Of a DNA stretch of 64,000 bases, positions 16,737 to 25,694 are shown one piece after another (position 1 is the stretch's first letter; each line of letters starts with the position of its first letter). The position numbers and the translations under genes are program-made. Source of the DNA: Pseudoalteromonas sp. R3 (lineage in GTDB: Bacteria > Pseudomonadota > Gammaproteobacteria > Enterobacterales > Alteromonadaceae); the NCBI RefSeq assembly GCF_004014715.1, contig NZ_CP034834.1:992001-1056000 (forward strand), in the 5' to 3' direction. Under the pieces are notes generated by a model, which had not been told where the DNA came from, did not search any database, and worked only from the letters and a program-made list of their open reading frames with translations.

Positions 16737-16860
16737 TAAACGCCTCATAATCGGCGCTTTGGAGAGCTTTGCTGTATAAAAACGCAGTGGTGCGGTGCAC
16801 ATAGCGAACGATATGCCCAGCCTGACTATTAAAGTTCGTGACAGTAGCTGAACTATCATA

Positions 16861-16889
16861 AGCCCGAAGCAACCAGGCTTCGGGCTTTT
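16861..16889 (+). terminator. Intrinsic terminator after the cassette region
   Basis: AGCCCGAAGC / GCTTCGGGCT 10-bp stem with a 6-base loop, followed by TTT. It lies between converging genes and may serve both strands. Confidence 0.75.
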
Positions 16890-16897
16890 ACTATCTG

Positions 16898-18433
16898 CTA
16901 GTACTGCAGCTGTCCACCATTTTGAATAAATTGTACGTAGTCCTGCCAGGCTTGCTCTACGCCAATGCCCAGTATATCGTTGAAGACACGGTCGAATGAC
17001 CAGGTGTAGTTGGTGTAATCCACTGCTGACTGGTTAAACTTGCGGATAAACAGCGGGTCTTTTTCCTGTTTGATGTAATGCAGGAAGAAGCCGGTGGTGG
17101 TGTATCCGCCCAGCCACTTTTTAGGGTTGTTGATATCCGGTTGTCTGGTTTTATGAAAACCCGCGCCAATTCGCACGGCATCTGCCAGACCTTCGGTATA
17201 GGCCCAGTAAGGACCGCCGTCACCATAGCCATCGTGCGTTATCGGAGAGTTGTTATAGCCATGAGTAACCTCATGGAATAAGATGCCGTCAATTTCGTCG
17301 CGGATCGCGTTGTCGTCATTGTTTCCTTCCCGGTAGACTTTTTCCAGATGTTTTGTGCTGACGGCAATGGTCATTTCGCCGGATCCATCCTGGCCGAGTT
17401 TATAGGCCACAAAGTCGTTGCCCCAGGCATCTTTTTCTCTGAGTTCAAAGCGCAGGTGTCTGAAGCGTTGCGATTCCTTTGGATCGGTATAGAGCACCTG
17501 AGCTACGTCCACGCAGCGGTTTGCCATATGACCAGCAGGGTCGTTGATGATGCGCTTCACCAGTTGCGAACCCGCCGTTTCTGGGTTCATATCAACAAAA
17601 TCGACCACCGGCTTATCCCAGTTACCGCCGCCATTGTCGCTTTCTTCTTTTATATTGATGGTGTAACTGGTGGCTGACCAGCCATAGACAGAGACATACA
17701 GGTTGCTGCCCTGAGCCTGACAGGATTCCGCAGCTGTGGGCGAGGTGCTGGCACACCGGTAATTGTTGGTGGTTGGCTGGCTACCCAGGCCGATATACAG
17801 ATCAGCATCACCGCTACCTGAGGTGGTTGCCAAGACCTTTCCCGCTACATTGAATGGTCCATAATGCTGCCAATTCCCCTTACTGAGCGATTTTCTGTGT
17901 GTGAGTGGCAGAGAATTTCCCGGTGGTGGTGTCACGCCACCCAGCAGTTCAATTTCTGCCAGCTGCAAAATTCCGGCACCCTGGTTGGCTGTGACATTCA
18001 GCTTGTAGTGGCGATAGGCCTGACTGTTAGTGACACTATACTGGCGAGTCTGATAGCGTGCAGAGAAGACCTGATTGGTTTGTGTATCAAGTTCGTACCA
18101 GGTATTGCCATCATTTGAGCCCAGTAATTGCCAGTCTTGTGGGTCACGGCTTGCCGCATCGTTGGCCGAAGTCAATGTGTAACCCGACACAACCTGAGGG
18201 GTATTTAATTGGTAAGCTATCCAGCCTGTGGGCGAGAAGGTCAGCCATTTGCTGTAATGAGAATCATCAAATGCCTTCGTTCGTCCTTCGGCTGTGCCGT
18301 TTTCCCCACTTGCGGTAATGACACCTCTGTCAGGCTGAGTCAGATCCGAGCTGGCAAAGCTAGCAGGTGCCATCAGGGCACTGCTCAGGCACAATGCAAG
18401 TGTACTTTTTCTGTAGTTGTGGTGTTTTTTCAT
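16898..18433 (-). CDS. Secreted F5/8C - PPC - basic-secretory-protein-type zincin
   Basis: 511 residues. Signal peptide about 1-27; discoidin-like F5/8 type C carbohydrate/surface-binding domain about 32-166; bacterial pre-peptidase C-terminal (PPC) domain about 180-262; then a basic secretory protein (BSP) domain with zinc motif HEVTH (387-391) and downstream YWAYTEGLADAVRI (Glu414). BSP proteins are known mainly from plants but occur in marine and soil bacteria; zinc peptidase activity is inferred from HExxH. The domain order suggests a secreted hydrolase attached to glycans. It is monocistronic, with a terminator on its 3' side. Confidence 0.85.
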   Translation of the reverse strand: MKKHHNYRKSTLALCLSSALMAPASFASSDLTQPDRGVITASGENGTAEGRTKAFDDSHYSKWLTFSPTGWIAYQLNTPQVVSGYTLTSANDAASRDPQDWQLLGSNDGNTWYELDTQTNQVFSARYQTRQYSVTNSQAYRHYKLNVTANQGAGILQLAEIELLGGVTPPPGNSLPLTHRKSLSKGNWQHYGPFNVAGKVLATTSGSGDADLYIGLGSQPTTNNYRCASTSPTAAESCQAQGSNLYVSVYGWSATSYTINIKEESDNGGGNWDKPVVDFVDMNPETAGSQLVKRIINDPAGHMANRCVDVAQVLYTDPKESQRFRHLRFELREKDAWGNDFVAYKLGQDGSGEMTIAVSTKHLEKVYREGNNDDNAIRDEIDGILFHEVTHGYNNSPITHDGYGDGGPYWAYTEGLADAVRIGAGFHKTRQPDINNPKKWLGGYTTTGFFLHYIKQEKDPLFIRKFNQSAVDYTNYTWSFDRVFNDILGIGVEQAWQDYVQFIQNGGQLQY

Positions 18434-18856
18434 CCTGTTGCTCTCTTTTACATGTTGTATCTTTATCGTATTTTATTTTTGTATCGTTCCAGTTTTTGAT
18501 ATTTAAATAACCTAAAGCCATCAAGTTTGAGTCATAAATACTAAGGTTGAATAGATTTGGAACGGTCTAAATATTAATCTTGTGAGATGGATTGTCAAAT
18601 TTATGTAAATATTAAATTGTTTTAAACTTGTACAATTTGGTTATAAGACAGGCAAGCATTGGCGTGCAGCAGTTGCCGCGAAACATTCTGGACATTCCTG
18701 CCAGGTGAAGCCTATTGCTATGGATATGCCATGTGCCCAAATTGATTCCATATGGCTTGCTTATGATATTATCCGCCTTTAAAGGGAGCACTACGAAGTC
18801 TATCGTTGTAGAAAGTTCTTTTTCGTAGTCAATCACAATAAAAGCGAATTATTGAT
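18434..18856. other. Intergenic region, nothing recognised
   Basis: About 420 bp of A+T-rich DNA between divergent genes. It must hold two promoters. A minus-strand frame of 74 codons at 18612-18836 has no supporting feature and is not called. Confidence 0.4.
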
Positions 18857-19057
18857 ATGAAATATTTATTCGGTGCGGCGTTGATTCTGACATCCACATT
18901 GGCAAATGCAGATGTTAAATCGATATATTCTTCTTTATTGGCCGCTAAAATGTCTAATCAAGATGTTAAGATTGCCATTGCAGGTGATCGTTGTGGCACG
19001 TCCCCACTAGACTATGTGAGAAATAAGCCGCCTGTTTCTGGTATTGGCCTTTTCTAA
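18857..19057 (+). CDS. Small exported protein, unknown function
   Basis: 66 residues with a convincing signal peptide (MKYLFGAALILTSTLANA). The mature part is only about 48 residues, with one Cys (GDRCGTSPLD). The ribosome site is weak. A strong terminator lies 170 bp downstream. It could be a real small secreted protein or the front of a decayed larger gene; no frameshift continuation was found. Confidence 0.45.
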   Translation: MKYLFGAALILTSTLANADVKSIYSSLLAAKMSNQDVKIAIAGDRCGTSPLDYVRNKPPVSGIGLF

Positions 19058-19229
19058 AGATGAAATAGAGCCGAACTGAGGTGCACATTGCCTGAGCAAG
19101 TAGTTCTTACTGGGCAGGTTGTTTTCCTTGTGCCTCAATCGAGCAGAAGCGTTGAAGTGACTATAGCCCAAATGCGAGTATCAGCGGCAGAGTAATTTGT
19201 TTGACGGTATTGCGTACTTTTTTAAATCA

Positions 19230-19258
19230 AAGGCCTACAAAGTGTGTAGGCCTTTTTG
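19230..19258 (+). terminator. Intrinsic terminator
   Basis: AAGGCCTACA / TGTAGGCCTT stem, 5-base loop, then TTT. Downstream of the small exported protein gene. Confidence 0.8.
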
Positions 19259-19282
19259 TTTGCCTGCCTTTTTTAAGCAATG

Positions 19283-22137
19283 CTAATGGGTGTTTGCCAG
19301 TGCTTTGCTGTAAATGTAGTTTACATAGTTATGGCCATTGCTGCGGAGCCCTTCAGAAAGGTAGATAGCCCAGGATTGGTTAAATAAGCTAATGACACGC
19401 TCCACTTTATCAGCACTGTGATATGGTGTAATGAGTTTAGGAGAGGTGAAGCCCTCATAGATGGTTCCTTGTGTGCTGTTTAGTACACCATTTAGCTCTT
19501 GACCATAATAGATCTTGTTTGGGACTTGACTAAAGTGACTGAGCATTTCTTGTTTGCCGTCATTGTTTAAATCAGCTGCAATTAACATGTCACTTGTTGC
19601 GGAACCATTATAAAAATAACTACCAGCTCCAAATGCCGGGAGTGATCCTGAACTGGCTGGTCTGCTTTCATAAATGGTATTACTGGAAAAACGCTGATAC
19701 ATGCGCTGCTTAGGATCTGTGCTTCTGAGACGTCCCGGCTCCATGAGTGACAGCGTTTGCGTACCAGAATAGACCGTTTGATTTTTCCAGCTGGACGTTT
19801 GTGCATCCCAGTAAATACCAATAACCTTCTTATCATCAAGCGCCACATACAATTCTTGGTTGGCACTATATATTTCTCCAACACCAGACAAGTCAGCTGC
19901 CTGTAGCTTATTTACGGAGATATTGTTTGCGCCATGATATATTGCGTTACCGGAAACTGGGTTGCCGAGGGCATCAAAAGCGGAGCCAAGTAGTTCGCTA
20001 CTTCCCGCCCAGTTTGTAATGAGTTGATCTGGCTCTGCACCTTTTAGTGACGCGATTTGACTCGCAACTAAGTTGTCCTGATTTGCATTATGAAAGGTCC
20101 AGCGTGTGCTTGCTATGTCGTTCAGTTGCCTGTGTTCTACTTCAGATCCAGTGAGAAACAGTCTTGCACCTGATAAATCAGTGCTGTTTTCCTGAAAGTA
20201 AATTTCATCTATGCCGTCACCATCCAAATCAGCGACTGCTTTGATATCCAACGCTTGATTTTCTGCGTTGATCCTTTCGTGGATCCCTGACTCGCCAATC
20301 AGAAATACATCCCCCTCTGTGTTATCTAGCTTAACCAGCAGGTGCGGGACATCATTACCATTTGAATCTTCCATGGTGATTGCTTTGGCCCATAATGGCT
20401 CCAAGTTGCTACGATATCCGTCAGCAACGGGATTGCCAATGCAGTCAATACAATCAGGTTTTCCACCCGTATACAGGGTTGTGCCCGCAGAGACTGAAAT
20501 CAAAGGTGCATAACGTGAATCCTTGCGAGTGTGAAAATACACTTTCTGGCCAGGACCTTTGATGACATTCATACCTATACTGCGATCTCGGTGTCCCATA
20601 CGTTGGCTTATAAAGACAGAGAGCTCTTCGCTGCCTTTGGTATTGTAAGCAACAGTGTTGTACGCAAAGTGATTAGTCCAGTAGTTATGCCCCTGACTGT
20701 CTTTCTGGGTTTGGCCTCCAGAGGTAGAAAAGAAAAAGTCTGGATAGACATTCGTGGGGTGTTTAAGCGGGTTGTAGAAGTTACCGATACTAGTGTCATC
20801 AGCTGGGTTGTATGGAACAATCGTGTTGTTCGCTATCGTATTAAAAGTACCTGATAACAATACTGATGTTCTGGGTATTAACTTAAAGGTATTAAACTGG
20901 ATCCGTGTTTTGTATGCACCGGCCCGGGTCTGTTCAGCGAGTGGATCGGTCGGAAGCATACACTGAGTAGCGAAATCGAGACACGTTCTTCCACCAAGTT
21001 TAATGGCTGCACTTAAAATCATTTCAATTTTATTGTGCTCAATGATCGAAGGCTTCATGTTGCTTAGAATATAGATTGCATGATCTGCAATTTCTTTTAT
21101 GGTGTTACCGGTAATCACCCATTCTTGCCCATTGCCGTTAACCCCTCTACAAAGTTTTGTATGGTGTTATTTTTGACATGTATTGGCCCGTAACTAAACT
21201 GCTGGGCAATGCCTGAATGAAAACCCATACCCGCAGAGTTGATATTGAGATGTGCGGACAGCGCGCCAGAAGCACTGAGTAGCTCAGATAGCATATTCTC
21301 GGTTTGGGCTATTGGAATACTGCCTTTGATTACTGAGTTTTGGATTGTGGCATTACCCACAATTGCAATACCAGCCCTTGCGGGATCCAAAATGGTCACA
21401 TTATCGACTGTGACATCATTACTTCCGCCTGCCAGACCAATCATGATCATGCCTGACCACAGGCGGCGATCTCTGCCATTAAAATAAAGATTGTCATTAT
21501 TTTCATGCAATGTATAAGCTGGGTTTTGGATATGGTTCCAGTGGTGATCTCCTTCAAATGACAAGTTTTTGATAATAATACCCTGCGCCTTACTTGGCAC
21601 CATCAATACCACTCTTCCGTGATGTAGGCCATCAAAGCCTTTTCCTGAATAGTACAGCCTCGGAGTCGGCTGATTTGACATCCCTTCAATGGTGATATTG
21701 TCCGCTTTAATAAACAGCTTAGGTAAAAATGCGTTGTGGATACCATCAACAGGTGCATCTGGGTGGGCTTCGTATAATTCACTGAAGTTGTAATCGCAGG
21801 AGGCAACCATAATCTTAGTGCGTGCAGGTCTTGGCGTTATGTTATTGGCGACTCGCACGGCCCAGCGCAGCTGCTCGGCTCGATTTTTGTCGCTCATATC
21901 AACATTGTTTTTTAGTTTTGCTGGCATACCGGCAACAATGGTACTAACACTATCGCTATAAGCACCCAGGTTTTGCGTTTCCCAAAAAGAATTGCTTTGC
22001 AATATCAGTGTATTATTGCTGTCGACGCTGCTTGGCAGTGGTGACTCGCAATGATTACTCGCTTGAGCCTGATTAATACTTGATAAAAACACTAAGCAGG
22101 AAGCGAAAAACAGGAGCTTCGCTATTTTTTGTATCAT
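19283..22137 (-). CDS. Secreted right-handed beta-helix protein with FG-GAP-like C-terminal half (frameshifted)
   Basis: Two frames meet at a G run (CCC on plus strand, 21118-21120). One added base joins GLTAMGKNG to VITGNTIKE, giving one protein of about 951 residues. Signal peptide about 1-26. The N-terminal 450 residues show right-handed parallel beta-helix repeats (NVTILDPARAGIAIVGNATI, VKNNTIQNFVEG, IEHNKIEMI) as in polysaccharide lyases and surface proteins. The C-terminal half carries FG-GAP/VCBS-like calcium motifs (ADLDGDGIDE, ADLNNDGKQE) typical of a beta-propeller. It probably acts on or binds extracellular polysaccharide; no catalytic residues can be named. Confidence 0.7.
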
Positions 22138-22453
22138 GGTTTTAAGGTCCTTCCATTCAAGTTTGATGTGTTCAAAAGAACTGACAAAGCCGCAATATTC
22201 AACCGTTTTGATTGTCGCAGCTTTTCATCAGTCCCTGAAAAACTAGCCCATAGCTGGCTGTTGGGCTGTGTATTTTATACCTGAGTAACAGAAGTGGGTA
22301 AATATTCTATATTGTTTACTGGGATAATTAACGAGCAATACCAGGCGAGTCTATTTTTAATGTCATGCTGATAGACCCCATCATGTACAGATAGGAGTTC
22401 TGTTGATCACTGATTTTAATTTGCTAGCTTTGCCTGACTTTTTAATTAGTGGA
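22138..22453. other. Intergenic region, nothing recognised
   Basis: About 315 bp upstream of the beta-helix gene, presumably containing its promoter. No other feature is visible. Confidence 0.35.
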
Positions 22454-22480
22454 ACAAAAAGAGCGCTCGTCGAGCGCTCT
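22454..22480 (-). terminator. Intrinsic terminator of the metzincin gene
   Basis: On the minus strand, AGAGCGCT / AGCGCTCT stem with a 5-base loop, followed by TTTTT (AAAAA at 22456-22460 on the plus strand). It lies 35 bp after the stop at 22516. Confidence 0.85.
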
Positions 22481-22515
22481 CATTTCATTTGTCTGATAAT
22501 AACGCAGGCTATTTG

Positions 22516-23250
22516 CTATTTCATGTTAGCAATGTCGTCTTTGGTTGCATTCACAGTTTTCCAGGCGTATGACTCGCCTTCAACACCAAAAGGATAGCCG
22601 TTTGCTGTCCAGTTAGGGTTTGAGAAGTAGTCATACTGTGTCGCACTACCAAAGACATGTGGGTATGCCATGATGCTGGTGAAGACATTATATACACCAT
22701 GTCCCATACCATCTTTATATACACCACCTGATGTGTCACCCTGTCTGCGAGCGTGTGTTAAACCCTGGTTGTGGCCTAACTCATGCACAAAGGTGGTTGC
22801 ACCACAGTCTACAGCAGTAATGGAGTACATCTTATTGACCTGAGATGAGTACAAGTTACCATTGCTACCCTGGCCAACCCAGGCAATACCACAGCTAATG
22901 AGATTGCTGCCTGCAGATGAACCAACACCCAATAATGCAACCATGTCAGCATTATTGGCATCACGATATTGTGCGATGGATGCGCTGTCCGTCAGTGCGT
23001 TTAACCAGTTTTCGTCAGCTGTTACCTGCGCACTACCGATAGAAGCTGAAGCAACCAGGTTAAGTCTTAAGTTAATTTCATTTTGGCTATAAACCTGATT
23101 AGAAAATGAGATCAGCTGGTTAATTTTCGTTTGGATATTCGACGTATTGGCTGCTGCTTCATCACTATACAGGATAGCAATGTCGATTGTATTCGCCTGA
23201 GTTAAACCTGAGGCTAAGGTGAGTGCCGTCGCTAAGATTGCTTTTTTCAT
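22516..23250 (-). CDS. Secreted metzincin protease (HExxHxxGxxH)
   Basis: 244 residues with a signal peptide (about 1-19). Catalytic zinc motif HELGHNQGLTH at 156-166 and Met-turn SIMAYP (Met194) define a metzincin, close to the reprolysin-like/peptidyl-Asp (M12/M72) group. Cys120 and Cys149 may form a disulfide. It is unusually short and lacks its own propeptide: the mature enzyme starts right after the signal peptide with TIDIAILYSDEAAA. The gene just upstream (11 bp away) encodes a propeptide-like protein, so activation or folding may be controlled in trans. Confidence 0.88.
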   Translation of the reverse strand: MKKAILATALTLASGLTQANTIDIAILYSDEAAANTSNIQTKINQLISFSNQVYSQNEINLRLNLVASASIGSAQVTADENWLNALTDSASIAQYRDANNADMVALLGVGSSAGSNLISCGIAWVGQGSNGNLYSSQVNKMYSITAVDCGATTFVHELGHNQGLTHARRQGDTSGGVYKDGMGHGVYNVFTSIMAYPHVFGSATQYDYFSNPNWTANGYPFGVEGESYAWKTVNATKDDIANMK

Positions 23251-23261
23251 ATTGATTTTCC

Positions 23262-23984
23262 TTACTTCTTACTTGTTGTTTGAGTGTTGATAGGCGGGGA
23301 AAAGAGATCTTTAGCCCCTTCAGCAGGCGCACGCTCTTGAGGCGTGTGCTCCACATGATTCTTATATAGGTCGCGTTTTGCGGCTATCCAGCCATGTTTG
23401 CCATGGGATTCAAAAACATAATTGCCAGAAGGGACTGTGAATTGTCCGTAAATGGCATCATTTCCTACGGTCATCACTGAATTATGAAAGCGGTTATCCG
23501 AGCCGGTTACCTTTGCAAAAACACTTTTGTCACCATTTGGAAATACATCTACCTGAGTGACTTCCGCACGATGCATTTCGGTGGTCTGTGGAATGGTTAA
23601 ATCAAAGGTATCCCCAACATCCAGTTGCTGCATGGCTGCCAGGTTGAATTCGACATAGGCTTCTTCACTTATATCTTTTACCAGCACGCCCGCTTCTATT
23701 AATACTGCTTGGGCGTCATCAGAGATTGATGCTATTTCTCCAATATCTTGCGGTAATCGTTCCACGTCCTGTGTTATTTCTTTTGTTGTATTTGGAGCAA
23801 TTTCTATTTGTTGCTTGGGTGAACTTGAAACAACAAGGGGTTCAGCCTTAACTACGTTTTTATTCACTATTAACGCATCTTTTTGCACGCTTGGGGTTTG
23901 TGCAATTTCCGGGTTAGATCCGGAAAAAAACCAATATGATATAAATATACCTATTAAAATAAGTGAAAATGTTAGCTTATTCAT
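23262..23984 (-). CDS. Membrane-anchored propeptide-like protein paired with metzincin
   Basis: 240 residues: an N-terminal hydrophobic anchor or uncleaved signal (about 4-21), a low-complexity linker (about 25-75), then a beta-rich domain (about 110-215). The segment DTFDLTIPQTTEMHRAEVTQ, DNRFHNSVMTVGNDAIYGQF and NYVFESHGKHGWI resembles the prodomain found in single-chain M12/M72 metzincins. The downstream metzincin has no prodomain, so this may be its separate inhibitor/chaperone (inference). The two are clearly different genes because the protease has its own signal peptide and ribosome site. Confidence 0.6.
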   Translation of the reverse strand: MNKLTFSLILIGIFISYWFFSGSNPEIAQTPSVQKDALIVNKNVVKAEPLVVSSSPKQQIEIAPNTTKEITQDVERLPQDIGEIASISDDAQAVLIEAGVLVKDISEEAYVEFNLAAMQQLDVGDTFDLTIPQTTEMHRAEVTQVDVFPNGDKSVFAKVTGSDNRFHNSVMTVGNDAIYGQFTVPSGNYVFESHGKHGWIAAKRDLYKNHVEHTPQERAPAEGAKDLFSPPINTQTTSKK

Positions 23985-24697
23985 TTTTTTATTCTTCGGT
24001 TGGCTGGGAGGAAAGTGAATATAATTAAAGTTAACAAATGTGTCAATTAGGTTGCAAAACTCTTTTTTTGTAATGTTTTTGTTATGATATAACGAATTAT
24101 AATTGCTGATAATGAATAAGTATTAGTCAAAAAGTCTGTGTGAAAAGTGAGTTTCAGCGCTATTGAGTAAGCAATAAAAGTGCTTTGTTGCGTCAGGTGA
24201 AAATGGCTATGATTATGTATTTATTGCTTTTTTATTTATTTCAGGTAATGCCTGATGACACTGTTTATTTGTCTGCAACGATTTTGATGTCTGTTTTCAA
24301 CGATCAGCAACTAAGCATTCTCTTACTGAGTGAAAAAATTTACTCTCATGTGAGATATTAATGTGACTTACAGGTAAGCTTTGAGGAATATATTATTCAT
24401 TTTTATTATATCTATGATTAATGTAATTTGCCTCAACCACCGGCTGGCTGCCACTGATCATAACCCCATGACATAGTATTGATTCGAGATACTTTATTCT
24501 CAGACTGATCTCTTATCTTGATATAAGTATTAATTTTGGGAACTGCTTCTTACTCTTGATTGAAATCAAGGTTTTAAACGTCACAGCTTGTTAGAAATGT
24601 TGTGAAAATAATACTGGCTAGATTGTGGGTGCAAACATATTGCTACCTTTTGGTTTCATTTGTACCTGTGTCAGCTTGAATCTATAGGAGTAAGGAA
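23985..24697. other. Long A+T-rich intergenic region
   Basis: About 710 bp between divergent genes without a supported frame, hairpin terminator or repeat. It holds promoters for both sides; a small RNA cannot be excluded. Confidence 0.35.
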
Positions 24698-25561
24698 ATG
24701 AAAATAAAACACATAGCACAAGCTTTAATCATCGCTTCCACTGTTTTGTCGTCGGCAGGTGTGTTGGCAGAAGGACATACCAATTCACCTGTGCGGGTTG
24801 CCATTGACCATCAAGGTATACCTTATGTGCAAAAAGACGATTCATTTGGTGCCTGGCAGCAAATCGCCCTCCCATATGGGCAAAAAGCGGTTGCGGCTTC
24901 CGGTGGGTACTTTCATTACCACTTTGGTACTTCACCCAATGATCCTGGCTATGCATACTATGAAGGCGCGACATTCAGTGTGTCAGAAAGCGGTAATGCA
25001 TTCAGGTATAAAGATAATAACTGGCAGCCTGTGACCGGCTGCTGGGGAGCAACGGATGTCAGTTCATTCACGGTAGATCATGTTTACTGTGTCAACGGGG
25101 ATGGCACTTTAAAGAAATTTAATGACGCAACGGAAAATTTCGAGGGTAACTACCGAATCAATAACGAAGTCATTACTAAAATTGATGTTGCACTGGGTGG
25201 GGCAATTTGGGCGATCACCGAAAGTGACAAGTTATATAAGTTTAATGGGGTAAGCTGGGAGCAGCAATCAGTTGCCTGCCAAAAGTTATGCACACTTAAA
25301 GACATTGCGGTGGGTAGTGGTCAGGTTTATCTGGTTGCCAGCGTGTATGGCAGCAATGATGGCCCGCAGAGTGTATATACACTGAACGATGGCGAGCTGG
25401 TTAAGTTTGGCGCTTTTTACAATATTGATGTTGACAGAGAAGGGGTGATCTGGGCTATTTCAAACTACACCCGAACAGTGTTTTACAAGCGCCCGGGTAT
25501 GAGCGAGTTTGCAGAAGATACACAAATGAGCCAGAGGGTCTCATCTAATATTGGTGGATGA
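24698..25561 (+). CDS. Secreted tectonin-like beta-propeller protein
   Basis: 287 residues with a signal peptide (about 1-24). The mature protein is built of repeats with the tectonin pattern: KIDVALGGAIWAITESDKLY followed by KFNGVSWEQ, and NIDVDREGVIWAISN later, plus an earlier copy around RVAIDHQGIPYVQ. Tectonin propellers bind glycans or lipopolysaccharide and occur in lectins and host-interaction proteins. Four mature Cys (two near CWGATDV/YCVNG, two in ACQKLC) may form disulfides. An AGGAGTAAGG site precedes the ATG. Monocistronic, ended by a bidirectional terminator. Confidence 0.65.
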   Translation: MKIKHIAQALIIASTVLSSAGVLAEGHTNSPVRVAIDHQGIPYVQKDDSFGAWQQIALPYGQKAVAASGGYFHYHFGTSPNDPGYAYYEGATFSVSESGNAFRYKDNNWQPVTGCWGATDVSSFTVDHVYCVNGDGTLKKFNDATENFEGNYRINNEVITKIDVALGGAIWAITESDKLYKFNGVSWEQQSVACQKLCTLKDIAVGSGQVYLVASVYGSNDGPQSVYTLNDGELVKFGAFYNIDVDREGVIWAISNYTRTVFYKRPGMSEFAEDTQMSQRVSSNIGG

Positions 25562-25663
25562 TAAGTCCGTCTCAGTGAAGATAAGTAAGGGTAAATGCAG
25601 AATTATTCAGCCTGTTTGAACTATTTTTGCAAATAACGCCTTTGCATACCTGTTCTGAAGAGG

Positions 25664-25690
25664 AAGGGGTGGTAATTACCACCCCTTTTC
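25664..25690. terminator. Bidirectional intrinsic terminator
   Basis: Perfect palindrome AAGGGGTGGTAA / TTACCACCCCTT followed by TTC on the plus strand. It sits between the converging tectonin-like and TonB-receptor genes. Confidence 0.8.
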
Positions 25691-25694
25691 ATGT

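Noticed and set aside
18612..18836. Minus-strand frame of 74 codons
   Set aside because: No signal peptide, family or ribosome site; it overlaps the promoter region of the small exported protein.
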